Below, one piece after another: positions 18,920-28,039 of a stretch of 64,000 bases of DNA (positions are counted from its first letter, which is position 1; every line of letters starts with the position of its first letter). The notes under the pieces are model-generated. The model ran no database searches. It had not been told where the DNA came from and saw nothing but the letters and a program-made list of their open reading frames with translations. The DNA lies in the NCBI GenBank assembly GCA_021083345.1, contig JAJGRE010000001.1:1302001-1366000 (forward strand), given 5' to 3'. This DNA is from Calditrichales bacterium MX18-03 (GTDB lineage: Bacteria > Bacillota > Clostridia > Lutisporales > Lutisporaceae). The position numbers and the translations under genes are program-made.

Positions 18920-20206
18920 TTATTTTTCAACACTGTTTTTCACAAGGAAATCTATTGTCTTCTGTACGACGATACCATCTTTGATATAATCCAGTTCATC
19001 TTCTTTCAAAGTACTCTTGAACTTTTCTATGTCCTGTTTATACTGCTTCGCAGTCTTTTCTATCTCAGCATCCACATCCGCTTCGTCAGCATCGATGACT
19101 TCCGCCTTGGCGATTTCCTCCAGGACCAGCTGGCTCTTCACCCTGTTCAGTGCCATGGGCTTGTAGGATTCCTTCAGCCTGTCGGCGTCCATGTTCATAT
19201 ACTTCATATAGGTTTCAAGGTTCAGGCCCTGATACCGCAGCTGGTAGTCGAAGTCACGGAGCATGACCTTCACTTGAGCTTCCACCATGACATCCGGTAT
19301 TTCTACCGTCGCATTTTCAACGACTTTGGCGATCACGTCATCTTCGTACTGCTGCTTTGCCATCCGCTTGCTTTCTTCTTCACGCTTTGCCCGGATATCC
19401 GCCTTCAATTCGTCCAACGAGTTAAATTCGCTGACATCCTTTGCAAACTCATCATCCAGATCCAGCAGCTGCTTTTCCTTCAGTTCCTTGACGGTTACCT
19501 TGAATAATGCCGGCTTGCCTGCGAGCTCAGCGCTGTGATAGTTTTCCGGGAAGGTAACATTGACATCCACTTCATTGCCGATTTCAGCACCGATCAGCTG
19601 CTCCTCAAAGCCAGGAATGAATTTCCCGGAGCCAATCTCCAGCTGGTGGTTCTCTGCAGTACCGCCCTCAAACTGATGATCGCCTACAAAGCCTTTGAAG
19701 TCGATAACGGACATATCTCCTGCCTTTACAGGCCGATCCGTTACTTCAACGATCCTGGCGTTTTTCTGTCTCATGGTTTCCAGTTCTTTGTTGATGTCTT
19801 CGTCAGTAACATTATACTCTTTTTTAGGTACTTCTATTCCTTTATACTGTCCCAGCGTCACCTGAGGCTTTACAGTCACTTCCGCCTTAAAAATCAGACC
19901 CTTGCCGCTTTCCATTTCAACAATATCGATGTCCGGTCTGTCAACCGGATCCAGGTTATGTACCTTTACGGCCTCTTCATACGCATCGGGGCAGATGATA
20001 TTGATGGCTTCCTCATAGAAAACGCCTTCGCCGTAATGCCTTTCAATCATCTTTCTGGGTGCTTTTCCTTTTCTGAAGCCTGGGATGTTGAATTTCTTGG
20101 CACTCTTCAAATAGGCCTTCATGATCCCTTCTTCCAGCTTCTCTGCGGACACGGTAATTTCCAGTGTCGCAATATTGTTTTCTATTTTCTCCAACTTTGA
20201 GTTCAT
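18920..20206 (-). CDS. tig: Trigger factor
   Basis: This ribosome-bound chaperone has 428 residues. The N-terminal ribosome-binding domain carries the signature GFRKGKAPRKMIE (usual form GFRxGK). The central FKBP-type prolyl isomerase domain contains DFKGFVGDHQFEGG and FIPGFEEQLIGAE, and a long helical C-terminal domain follows. The ATG at 20206 has an ideal AAGGAGG; the open frame to 20422 has no other good start. It has its own promoter and heads tig-clpP-clpX. Confidence 0.97.
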   Translation of the reverse strand: MNSKLEKIENNIATLEITVSAEKLEEGIMKAYLKSAKKFNIPGFRKGKAPRKMIERHYGEGVFYEEAINIICPDAYEEAVKVHNLDPVDRPDIDIVEMESGKGLIFKAEVTVKPQVTLGQYKGIEVPKKEYNVTDEDINKELETMRQKNARIVEVTDRPVKAGDMSVIDFKGFVGDHQFEGGTAENHQLEIGSGKFIPGFEEQLIGAEIGNEVDVNVTFPENYHSAELAGKPALFKVTVKELKEKQLLDLDDEFAKDVSEFNSLDELKADIRAKREEESKRMAKQQYEDDVIAKVVENATVEIPDVMVEAQVKVMLRDFDYQLRYQGLNLETYMKYMNMDADRLKESYKPMALNRVKSQLVLEEIAKAEVIDADEADVDAEIEKTAKQYKQDIEKFKSTLKEDELDYIKDGIVVQKTIDFLVKNSVEK

Positions 20207-20300
20207 TTGTTTCCTCCTTAAATATGTATTGATGCATCTGTCTTCTGTTTTCAAATGCTTCGTTATAAACACCATAAAAATATATACTTTAACCCTATAT

Positions 20301-20328
20301 ATTATATCATACATTAACCCAATATCAA
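20301..20328 (-). promoter_or_regulatory. Sigma-A promoter of tig
   Basis: On the minus strand TTGATA (20323-20328), a 16-bp spacer and TATAAT (20301-20306) lie about 95 bp upstream of the tig start codon. Confidence 0.65.
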
Positions 20329-20378
20329 CATTTTTTTGCAACATTACCGCTATGAGCTGCCCTTCAGGACTGCTGGTT

Positions 20379-21305
20379 TCAGGCAACAACCGGTTCAAGT
20401 ATCTTAATCGCCATCTCTTCACTGTCCAACCGCACTTTGGCTCCCACAGGCACTGTCAGAAGCGGCTGACAATGGCCGATATTGTATCCGCGCAAAACAG
20501 GCTTGCCGCAGTCAAGGACCAGCTCTGCAAAAATCTCTGAAAGAGCAAGGCTTTCTTCCGGCTCCTTCGCATGACAGCTGTTCCAGTCGCACAGCAGGAT
20601 TCCGGCTGCATCTTTGAGTTTCCCTGCAAGCCGCAGCTGTGTCAGCATTCTGTCAATGCGGTACGGTTCTTCGCCTATATCCTCAAGGAACAGGATCCTG
20701 TCTTTGGTTTCCACCTCGAAGGGTGTTCCCATCAAAGCTGTGATCAGGGAAAGGTTCCCGCCTACAAGACGCCCCTCTGCACGCCCTTCTCGAAGCACTT
20801 CTACAGGCAAACCGGCAGGATTGCACAGAAAGCCTGGCCTGATGCCGCATTCCAGTTGCTGCTTCATGGCAAGCAGGGTGAAGCTGTCCGGCTCCCCGCT
20901 AAGGTCCGATGCGGCCATCGGGCCGTGGAAGGTGATAAGGCCGGAGCGCTGGTAAATGGTGTTGAGCAATGCTGTGATATCGCTGTAGCCCATGAATATC
21001 TTGGGATGCCTCCTGATCTGCTTGTAATCCAGTCGGTTCAGAAGCCGCATGCTGCCGTATCCACCTCTGAGGCAAAGGATTGCATCCACTTCTTCATCCT
21101 CAAACATTTCCATCAGGTCTTCGGCACGCTGTGCATCGTCGCCTGCCAGATATCCCCGGGACAATCCCACAGAACGGCCCAGCTTGACCTTGTAGCCAAA
21201 TGTCGTCAGGTTAAGGATGGCCGAACAGGTTTTTCCCTCGGTGGAGGGGCTTGCCGGTGCAACAATACCGATGGTGTCGCCATATCGAAGCCTTTTAGCC
21301 TTCAT
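20379..21305 (-). CDS. LD-carboxypeptidase (LdcA/MccF family)
   Basis: The 308-residue serine peptidase of family S66 has the nucleophile in MGYSDIT (Ser108), the VGGNLSLI region and the C-terminal His in GYNIGHCQPLLTVPVG. LdcA cleaves the L,D bond of murein tetrapeptides during recycling in the cytoplasm; MccF relatives cleave microcin C. Lacking other clues, peptidoglycan recycling is the default. The leader on this strand contains copy A of the dispersed structured repeat (21406-21504). Confidence 0.88.
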   Translation of the reverse strand: MKAKRLRYGDTIGIVAPASPSTEGKTCSAILNLTTFGYKVKLGRSVGLSRGYLAGDDAQRAEDLMEMFEDEEVDAILCLRGGYGSMRLLNRLDYKQIRRHPKIFMGYSDITALLNTIYQRSGLITFHGPMAASDLSGEPDSFTLLAMKQQLECGIRPGFLCNPAGLPVEVLREGRAEGRLVGGNLSLITALMGTPFEVETKDRILFLEDIGEEPYRIDRMLTQLRLAGKLKDAAGILLCDWNSCHAKEPEESLALSEIFAELVLDCGKPVLRGYNIGHCQPLLTVPVGAKVRLDSEEMAIKILEPVVA

Positions 21306-21405
21306 CAGCTGCCTCCTGTATGAGATGCGGTAGTGATAGCAAACCTTATTGAAAAAACTAACGGCTCAAAACGCTCATCCATGAGCTACGACAAGCTGTT
21401 GATCC

Positions 21406-21504
21406 TAGCCCGGCGTCCATGCCGGTCTTACGCTTTTTAAATAAGCCTTCACAAAGACCTGTTGGCTGAACGGCTAAAGATACATCATTATACATGCCAC
21501 CGTT
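21406..21504. repeat. Dispersed structured repeat, copy A
   Basis: This 99-bp element matches copy B at 54788-54884 at roughly four bases in five. It contains the hairpin CCGGC-GTCCAT-GCCGG, the blocks GTCTTACGC, CAAAGACCTG and TAAAGATAC, and the shared block ATTATACAT. Weaker similarity continues to about 21570. It fills most of a 285-bp space between two minus-strand genes; I see no other gene there. Confidence 0.65.
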
Positions 21505-21590
21505 TGAGATGAAGGTTTACCATCATACTGTGCAAACATATCGCGTTTTATTTATTATATGCTTCATGAAGCTAAAGCTTGAGATGTCTC

Positions 21591-22631
21591 CTACTTTTTC
21601 TGCAGATAAAGCGTTATTTCATCTCTATTGTGGAACAGCTGCCTGGCAGTCACGATATCGAACTGCTCCATATAGATTTCTTCAACTTCTTTAATGGTCT
21701 TCCTTACTCTGTCACCCATCAGCTTCAGGGTGACAACCGCCGTACCGCGATTCTGCAGGTTCCCCGCCAGGTTATTGATCAATCTGGCCGTATTCTTGGG
21801 ATTCCAGCTGATATCGGATGTAAGCAGGTCGAATCTGTCATCCAGCTTCAGTTCGGACACGTTACATTTTATGATCCGGTACTTAGGGTAACGATTGAGC
21901 CTGGGGTCCATATCCCCGGTGTCCACTGCCGTTACATGAAGCCCGTGCTCCAGCAGTACGGAGGTCCAGCCGCCGGGTGCTGCGCCCAGGTCCAGGGCAT
22001 TCGCAAAGCGCTTCATATCGATCCCAAACACATCGATAGCTTCCATAAGTTTGAACTTGGCCCGGGATATGTCGTCCTCACTTTTTCTGTAGTGCAGCAT
22101 CCCGCCGGTCCAGCCCGACAGGTTGTCTTCCGGCGTTCCCAACCCCATATGGCATTGCAGGCCATCCAGAAAAACCGAAATGATCTTCTCAGGCCTTTTA
22201 ATTTCGGGGATTGCCTTTTTCTGCTCCGATAACCATGCATCTCCGGCAATCTTAAAATCAATGGGGTTAAAGCTCATCCGACAATCGCCCTTCCGTATCT
22301 GAATGGCTACCTTTTCACCCGCCGCGATATCGCCTGAAAAACGTTCCAGTGCTGCTGTAAGCTCATCTATGCCGGTACCGCTCTCTATGGGTATCGAGCA
22401 AGCCACGTGATGGATGTGCCTGGTGAATACCGGCTTGGCCGCTTTTATCCTATCTAAAAATTCTGCTTTGAGAAGTCCGGTATGTATCAGCAGTATTCCC
22501 GGCTCCAGCACTTTTTTCACCGTAAGTCCCTTCTCAAGCTCCCTAAGCTCGTCAAGCGCCTGATTCATGTAGTTCGATGAAGAGGTTGCAATAAAATCCG
22601 ATCCGTTTGATGTCGCTTCCCTATCTGGCAT
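21591..22631 (-). CDS. FtsJ-like RNA 2'-O-methyltransferase (RlmM-like)
   Basis: The C-terminal half is an FtsJ-type Rossmann methyltransferase: SAM motif LDLGAAPGGWT, VTAVDTGDMD, LTSDISWNPK and the catalytic-lysine stretch VVTLKLMG. The N-terminal half, with VFTRHIHHVACSIP and VAIQIRKGDC, resembles the THUMP-like domain of RlmM, the enzyme for C2498 of 23S rRNA. RlmM itself is mainly proteobacterial, so rRNA modification is likely but the site is not. AAGGAGG precedes the ATG. It lies 15 bp downstream of the DUF2500 gene. Confidence 0.82.
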   Translation of the reverse strand: MPDREATSNGSDFIATSSSNYMNQALDELRELEKGLTVKKVLEPGILLIHTGLLKAEFLDRIKAAKPVFTRHIHHVACSIPIESGTGIDELTAALERFSGDIAAGEKVAIQIRKGDCRMSFNPIDFKIAGDAWLSEQKKAIPEIKRPEKIISVFLDGLQCHMGLGTPEDNLSGWTGGMLHYRKSEDDISRAKFKLMEAIDVFGIDMKRFANALDLGAAPGGWTSVLLEHGLHVTAVDTGDMDPRLNRYPKYRIIKCNVSELKLDDRFDLLTSDISWNPKNTARLINNLAGNLQNRGTAVVTLKLMGDRVRKTIKEVEEIYMEQFDIVTARQLFHNRDEITLYLQKK

Positions 22632-22646
22632 TAAGCGTATCCTCCT

Positions 22647-23018
22647 TCATATCTTCTCACGTTCAAAGCCGATGAACCGGGTTCCCTGATGGTTCAGGAT
22701 TCCGGTATCCCCTTCGGCATTCAGTCCGTAGAACTGCTCCCTTACCGGCAATTCCAGCCGCTCCCCGTCCTCATATTCAAAGGTCACATAGTAGCTGGTA
22801 TGGGAAGCCAGACTTCCGCTGCCACCCCACACATGGGTTCGCCTGCTGACGATTCTCGCCGGCACCTGTCTTATAGGTTTGCTGTTGTTCTTAAAGAAAA
22901 GCGCAAGTCCCTTTACCAGGGACGTCACAAAAACCATGATGACAATTGCAAAGATCGTGAAAACCAGAAAAGGCATCATATTGAACATCAGGTTATCAAT
23001 GGGGTTGGAAAAACTCAT
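22647..23018 (-). CDS. DUF2500 family membrane protein
   Basis: One membrane helix near residues 15-40 is followed by a soluble domain with PARIVSRRTHVWGGSGSLASHTSYYVTFEYEDGERLELPV, the DUF2500 pattern. Length of 123 residues is typical. Function unknown. An AGGAGGAA site precedes the ATG. It sits between an EamA transporter and the methyltransferase gene with short gaps, suggesting one transcript. Confidence 0.8.
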   Translation of the reverse strand: MSFSNPIDNLMFNMMPFLVFTIFAIVIMVFVTSLVKGLALFFKNNSKPIRQVPARIVSRRTHVWGGSGSLASHTSYYVTFEYEDGERLELPVREQFYGLNAEGDTGILNHQGTRFIGFEREKI

Positions 23019-23036
23019 GCTTTATTCCTCCTGAAT

Positions 23037-23972
23037 TCAGTTTCCCTGGTCCCTGCTGAGGCTTGCCCCAAATTCGGCAGCCGCACCTTGAACAAAGTGC
23101 TTCTTTTCGGTTTGTATCAGAATGACGGCTGCGATGACAAGCGCACCGCCCAGCCCTTGCAGCAGCGACATAAGCTCCCCCAAAACAAGATAAGCGGACA
23201 CTGACGCAACTACGGGCTCCAGCATTGCGATAATGCTGCCGGTGGTCGGTGATAAATATCTCAATCCCCAAAGGTAAAATCCAAACGGAAGGATAGTGGC
23301 AAAAATAGTGATATACACCACAAACCCCAACTGGGTCAGGCCAATACCGGACCAGACCCGCCACGGCGGCGAGATGAACCAGTAAAAGACCGCCCCGGCA
23401 CCCAGGCAATAGAGAAGGACCGTCCATGAATTATATCTATCGGTACACTTTTTGCTGTAAATGTAATAGAAGGCACAGAAAACCGCTGATGCAAAACCAC
23501 TGATTAACCCGGTCACGTTGAGGGGCACAGCAACCTTTGCCCTGCCGAAGATGATGAAGAAGCTGCCAGCTAAAGCAAAAGCCAATGCGGCCAGTTTGGA
23601 GGCACCCAGCTTCTCTCTCTGAAAAAGCGCACAATATGCCGCCACAAGAATGGGTGCAAGAAACTGCAGAAAGATTGCCATGGAAACATTCAGGGCTGAG
23701 ACCGTATAGTAATAAGCTGATTGTACTCCGGTAATTCCAAATATGCCAAGGATGGCAAAATTGAGCATGTCTGCTCTCTTGATTTTGATAACCGATCTGT
23801 CCATCAGAAGAAAATAAGCAAACAGAATCAGGAACGACAGGTTCAGCCGCATATTGACCAGCCGAAAAGGATCTAAATTCTGGTTAAAGAGTATTTTGAT
23901 GACGGTTCCTGAGACACCCCAGAAAAAAGCTGCCACTGCAACCAAAACACCGCCTTTAACTTCACCGGACAC
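23037..23972 (-). CDS. EamA/DMT-superfamily permease
   Basis: Ten hydrophobic segments in two EamA repeats are visible: the first begins VAVAAFFWGVSGTVIK, the second is seen in LRYLSPTTGSIIAMLEPVVASVSAYLVLGE. Members export or import amino acids, metabolites or nucleotide precursors; the substrate cannot be read from sequence. The start is GTG, preceded by GAGGAGAGG. It heads the string EamA-DUF2500-methyltransferase. Confidence 0.88.
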   Translation of the reverse strand: MSGEVKGGVLVAVAAFFWGVSGTVIKILFNQNLDPFRLVNMRLNLSFLILFAYFLLMDRSVIKIKRADMLNFAILGIFGITGVQSAYYYTVSALNVSMAIFLQFLAPILVAAYCALFQREKLGASKLAALAFALAGSFFIIFGRAKVAVPLNVTGLISGFASAVFCAFYYIYSKKCTDRYNSWTVLLYCLGAGAVFYWFISPPWRVWSGIGLTQLGFVVYITIFATILPFGFYLWGLRYLSPTTGSIIAMLEPVVASVSAYLVLGELMSLLQGLGGALVIAAVILIQTEKKHFVQGAAAEFGASLSRDQGN

Positions 23973-24062
23973 TGCATCCTCTCCTCTTAGTATTCCTATC
24001 TTAAACAGCCTTCAAACAACTGACGCCTCTATAGACGCCATATATAATTAATAACACAAAAT

Positions 24063-24092
24063 ACAGCGCTCCGCAACAAGGCGGAACGCTGT
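24063..24092 (-). terminator. Intrinsic terminator after the spore lipoprotein gene
   Basis: A 12-bp stem (24063-24074 with 24081-24092) has a 6-nt loop. The one mismatch becomes a G-U pair only when read on the minus strand, which supports that direction; ATTTTGTG follows. Confidence 0.7.
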
Positions 24093-24110
24093 ACACTGTT
24101 AAAGCTCTGG

Positions 24111-24827
24111 CTATTGCCTTTCAGGAGTCAGCCTTCTTACCAACTCCGTCAGTTCTGTTCTGAAGCCGTCTACCGGCCTGCCTTCCCTGATACCGTTGCC
24201 AACCCGCCGCAACCGATCCATGAAGTTTGCGTCAGCACTGACATAAACGGTATTGATATTGTTCCCGGTGTTCCTGCAGGTCTGAGCGACCCGACGCTTC
24301 ACATCATTCAAATTGGCATTATTCGTACCCATCCTGTTTCCTTCCAGATCGATGCCGACATATGCCGTATCGCCGGCTACGACCACCGTTGCATTTTCAA
24401 CACCTGCCACATTCTCACACGCTCTTGCGATGCTGTCCGTTTGTGTCATAGGAGTCCCCAGTCCTGGGATCCTGTAGTTTGCTGCATTATTGCCTGCACC
24501 GGTGTTGTTGCCTATGCCGGTATTGCCTCCCATACCGGTGTTGTTGCCCAAACCATAATTATTGCCCATGTCGTTGTTGTTCACACCGTAGTTGTTGCCT
24601 AGTCCACGGTAATCCCCCATGTTGTTCCGGTTGCCGAGATTTGTTCTGGTACCGTAAGGAGAACCGTATTCGGTATCCTGATAGTCATTGTAGTTGTATC
24701 CTGTTTGCTGCCCCCCGATTTCATCGGTTCGGTCCGTTGTCATGGGACCTTGCGGGGCACAGCCTACGGCTGCCAGCGATATAATCAGAACGGCAAGCAA
24801 TACAAAACCGGATTTCTTCATTATCAT
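24111..24827 (-). CDS. YhcN/YlaJ-family sporulation lipoprotein
   Basis: A lipoprotein signal (MIMKKSGFVLLAVLII, lipobox AVGC) leads into an Asn/Gly-rich low-complexity stretch (repeats of the NNxGxGNN type, about residues 45-125). The conserved YhcN/YlaJ domain follows (ARACENVAGVENATVVVAGDTAYVGIDLEG, LRRVGNGIREGRP). In Bacillus these are inner spore membrane or cortex proteins made in the forespore. GGAGGAG lies six bases before the ATG at 24827; the upstream ATG at 24842 overlaps that site. The Asn/Gly repeat is likely variable in length between strains. Confidence 0.88.
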   Translation of the reverse strand: MIMKKSGFVLLAVLIISLAAVGCAPQGPMTTDRTDEIGGQQTGYNYNDYQDTEYGSPYGTRTNLGNRNNMGDYRGLGNNYGVNNNDMGNNYGLGNNTGMGGNTGIGNNTGAGNNAANYRIPGLGTPMTQTDSIARACENVAGVENATVVVAGDTAYVGIDLEGNRMGTNNANLNDVKRRVAQTCRNTGNNINTVYVSADANFMDRLRRVGNGIREGRPVDGFRTELTELVRRLTPERQ

Positions 24828-24980
24828 ATGATACTCCTCCATTTCTGTGGTGTGACTTTTACTTCAGTTCAGCTCAAAGCAATGAAAATTGAATTGGATT
24901 GGCACTCATATTTTTTGTATTTTAAAAAAAACTATGAAATCAAATTTTTGCTCTGCTGACATTCCGTACAAATTAAAAAA

Positions 24981-25008
24981 GCAGCAGGTGGATTTTTCCA
25001 TCTGCTGC
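24981..25008. terminator. Bidirectional intrinsic terminator
   Basis: A 12-bp stem with one G-U pair (24981-24992 with 24997-25008) is flanked by six A and six T residues. It ends the kinase gene on the minus strand. Confidence 0.85.
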
Positions 25009-25024
25009 TTTTTTCAATAACCAC

Positions 25025-26695
25025 TTATTTCTCAAAGAAACAACTTTTTCCTACAAACTCCCGTAAAATAGAGTTGGTGGGTATCGTATCGATATCCAAT
25101 TCAAGGAAATAATGTAAAAACTTCGTTAAACGCTTGGCTTCAATATACTCCGGCACCTTGTTGTCGATCTTCTCCAGCTGAGGCAGGGCAATTCTTTTCA
25201 AGACCGCCAGCTCATAGACAAGTGAGGAGTTGAACATGATGTCGGCCTCTTCCTGGAAAGGATAAATATACCGGTCCTCGCCCCGCCTGACGGATTCCCA
25301 CCGCTTGATGGTAGACAGCGCATCCTGTGATCTGAACTGAAAGTCCCTGACGATCCGGCGGATCAGTCTCAGGTCCGAGGTGGGAATGCGGTTATGGTCA
25401 TCGATACTGAGGTGCGTCAATGCGCTGATGTAGATCTTGAACTTCTTCTCCTTGGGAATGCATTCCGTCAGCCTTTCGTTCAGGCCATGGATGCCCTCTA
25501 CCACCAGTACGTGCTCCTCGGTAATCTGAAGCTTTCTGCCCTTCCATTCCCTCATGCCGGTATGAAAGTTAAATACCGGCAGCTCGACTTCTTCACCTTT
25601 GATCAGCCGGCTTAAAACATCATTGAATGTTGCGATATCAATTGCATCGATTGTCTCAAAATCATAATCGCCGTCCTCATCAATGGGTGTATCCTCCCGG
25701 TTTTTGAAAAAATCATCAATGGAGATGGGCACCGGCTTAAGCCCGTTGACTCTAAGCTGTACCGACAGACGCTGTGCGAAGGTTGTTTTGCCTGAAGAGG
25801 AAGGCCCCGCAATGAGGATCAGTTTTTTGGGCTCTTCCGACTGAGAGATCATGTCGGCAATCTGCGCAATTTTCTTTTCATGAAGCCCTTCAGCTACGCT
25901 GATCAACTCGGCGCATCTGCCGTTTTTGACAGCATCGTTCAGCTGGCTGATATTGGTCAGCTCCAATATCTCGCCCCATTTTTCAAATTCCCTGAATATA
26001 TTGAAAAGCTTGTTCTGCTCGCAGAATTCAGGCAGCTTATCGGGATTTGCCTTTTCCGGAAATCTTAAGATCAGTCCGGGGCTGCAGTACTTCAGCTCGA
26101 ATACCTTCAGATAACCTGTTGACGGCACCATATAACCATAGAAATAGTCATGGTAGCCGTAACAGCTGTAAACATTGATATATTTCTTCTGCCGGTACTT
26201 CAAAAGGCTGACCTTATCCATCTGTCCCGTCCTGGTAAAGAGCTTGACGGCTTCGGTACTGGGAATCTTACGCTTTTCGATGGGTACATCCATGCTGACC
26301 AGTTCCCGCATTTTCTCTTCTATTCTGGCCAGTTCCGCCTCTGTCAGCGGTGTCTCCTTATGAATTTCACAGTAGAGCCCTTTGCTGAGCGAATGCTCCA
26401 CTGTTACTCTGCTGTCCGTAAAAACCTCACCGGCTGCAACAATGAGAAGAAAAGCCAGGCTTCTGGAATAGAACCTGTTGCCATAAGTGGTCGTTACATC
26501 GATGAACCGGATGTGGCAATCCTGCTCCAGTGAAACCCACAGCTCCTTCAGCTCATTATTGACCACAGCCCCCACGATATCCGCCTTAAAATCCTTCTGA
26601 AATTCCTTTGCAACGTCACGAAGCTTTATACCTTTTGGATACTCTTTCACCCGGTGGTCGGAGAATGTAAGCTTGATTCTCTCCTGCAAAGTCAT
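25025..26695 (-). CDS. Nucleoside (uridine-type) kinase with threonyl-tRNA-synthetase-like N-terminus
   Basis: The N-terminal part resembles the TGS and second additional domains of threonyl-tRNA synthetase (SDHRVKEYPKGIKLRDVAKEF; RSLAFLLIVAAGEVF). The C-terminal half is a phosphoribulokinase/uridine kinase domain: P-loop GPSSSGKTT near residue 298, ISIDDFF, VLVVEGIHGLN, RLIRRIVRDFQFR. This fusion is common in Clostridia and Thermotogae; the kinase phosphorylates uridine or a related nucleoside. The ATG at 26695 has GGAGG only two bases upstream; the TTG at 26704 lacks a site. A short hairpin followed by T-residues at about 26809-26823 lies in its leader. Confidence 0.88.
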   Translation of the reverse strand: MTLQERIKLTFSDHRVKEYPKGIKLRDVAKEFQKDFKADIVGAVVNNELKELWVSLEQDCHIRFIDVTTTYGNRFYSRSLAFLLIVAAGEVFTDSRVTVEHSLSKGLYCEIHKETPLTEAELARIEEKMRELVSMDVPIEKRKIPSTEAVKLFTRTGQMDKVSLLKYRQKKYINVYSCYGYHDYFYGYMVPSTGYLKVFELKYCSPGLILRFPEKANPDKLPEFCEQNKLFNIFREFEKWGEILELTNISQLNDAVKNGRCAELISVAEGLHEKKIAQIADMISQSEEPKKLILIAGPSSSGKTTFAQRLSVQLRVNGLKPVPISIDDFFKNREDTPIDEDGDYDFETIDAIDIATFNDVLSRLIKGEEVELPVFNFHTGMREWKGRKLQITEEHVLVVEGIHGLNERLTECIPKEKKFKIYISALTHLSIDDHNRIPTSDLRLIRRIVRDFQFRSQDALSTIKRWESVRRGEDRYIYPFQEEADIMFNSSLVYELAVLKRIALPQLEKIDNKVPEYIEAKRLTKFLHYFLELDIDTIPTNSILREFVGKSCFFEK

Positions 26696-26970
26696 CGCCT
26701 CCAATCAATCAGTTTTTTCAGGTTTGTTCTGCATATCTGTTTGCTCTACATTATATTCAATATTTTCAGAATTTTTCATATCATTAGTTCGCTGTCGATA
26801 ACAAAAAATCCTGCACAGGATTCAACATGTTTCACCAAATATCTCTCTTAGTTTTGTTAATTGTCAGAGAAAATATAATGCGGCGTGTATGAAATCAAAA
26901 GAAGTGCTCTTCAAATCTTTTCCAATTTGTTATACAATAGAAATATATTAAAAGCAAAGGTGGGATTGGG

Positions 26971-27810
26971 ATGCTGAATTACAAAATTGTTGGCAATGCC
27001 ATGCAGCAGCTGGTAGTCGAACTGAGTGCGGGACAAACCATGTACAGTGAGGCAGGCAAGTTCCTATGGAAAACTGACAACATACAGTTTGAGACCTCCT
27101 TTAATGTCAGCGACAAAAAAGGCTATTTTGAACAAAAAGGCGGCAGCGGCATGCTGGGCAAATTCATGGATACTGCCGTCAATGTAGGCAAAAGAAAGCT
27201 GGCCGGCGAGTCAGCAGCCTTCCAGGTTTTTAACATTACACACGGCAACAGCGGGCTTGTCACTTTTGCCCAAACCATTCCGGGCGAAATCAAAGCACTG
27301 AACATCGAAGAGTTCGGAGAGTTTTATGTTCAGAGAGACGGCTTCCTGGCAGCAGAGAATACGGTGGATTTCGATATTGCACTGACAAAGAAGGTGGGTG
27401 CCGGCATATTCGGAGGCGAAGGCTTCATCCTGGAGAAATTCAGTGATGTGGGCACTTTGTTTATCGGAGCCTGCGGGAACTTTATTGAGCTGAACCCGGC
27501 AGATTATGGCGGCCGGATCCAGATTGACACCGGTGCCATCGTCGGCTTTGACCGCAACATTTCCTATGATGTGGAGTGGGTCGGTAAAAGTGTGGGTCAA
27601 GTGGCAAAAAACATGCTGTTCGGCGGTGAGGGCTTGTTCCTTGCAACTCTTTCCGGAAACGGAAAGGTCATACTCCAAAGCATGAATATCAATTCCCTGG
27701 CCAAGACCCTGTTCAGAAGCGCAACCAAGAGCTCTCCTGAAGATCGAAGCAACGGCAATCTGCTTGGCGGTCTGGGCAGCCTTTTGGGTGAATTCGGAGA
27801 CAAATACTGA
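26971..27810 (+). CDS. AIM24 family protein (TIGR00266)
   Basis: This 279-residue cytosolic beta-rich protein has the typical AIM24 course: LVVELSAGQTMYSEAGKFLW, GSGMLGKFMDTA, GGEGFILEKFSDVGTLFIGACGNF, GEGLFLATLSGNGKVILQSM. The family, related to mitochondrial AIM24, has no firmly assigned biochemical role in bacteria. AAAGGTGGG precedes the ATG. It is transcribed alone and divergently from the kinase; a TATACA element near 26931 could be its -10. Confidence 0.85.
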   Translation: MLNYKIVGNAMQQLVVELSAGQTMYSEAGKFLWKTDNIQFETSFNVSDKKGYFEQKGGSGMLGKFMDTAVNVGKRKLAGESAAFQVFNITHGNSGLVTFAQTIPGEIKALNIEEFGEFYVQRDGFLAAENTVDFDIALTKKVGAGIFGGEGFILEKFSDVGTLFIGACGNFIELNPADYGGRIQIDTGAIVGFDRNISYDVEWVGKSVGQVAKNMLFGGEGLFLATLSGNGKVILQSMNINSLAKTLFRSATKSSPEDRSNGNLLGGLGSLLGEFGDKY

Positions 27811-27992
27811 TAAGTTTCAAGATGTCTGTTTCGACATGAAAATACAGTTTTCCCCTGAAACAGCGAGATGTAAACATTTTGTAACAACTACCCGTATCCT
27901 CTATATTTATTGAAAACAATGTAATATAATAATATCAAGAACAAGATCAAGTGCTAATACTCTTTTATTCCTCCCCCTCATTTTATAAGCTT

Positions 27993-28024
27993 GCGGCATT
28001 TACAACAACTGTTGTAAATGCCGC
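27993..28024. terminator. Terminator hairpin between AIM24 and histidine kinase genes
   Basis: A perfect 14-bp stem (27993-28006 with 28011-28024) with a 4-nt loop lies between the convergent genes; the T-rich tail on the plus strand is short. Confidence 0.75.
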
Positions 28025-28039
28025 ATTATTGTTTACCGC

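Noticed and set aside
21406-21504. The dispersed repeat as a cyclic di-GMP or other known riboswitch
   Set aside because: A few short blocks (GCAAAG, CTAA) recall such motifs, but the conserved cores and order do not match on either strand.
24430-24700. Asn/Gly-coding low-complexity stretch as a repeat array or CRISPR
   Set aside because: It is in frame within the YhcN-type lipoprotein; unit lengths are irregular and there are no spacers.
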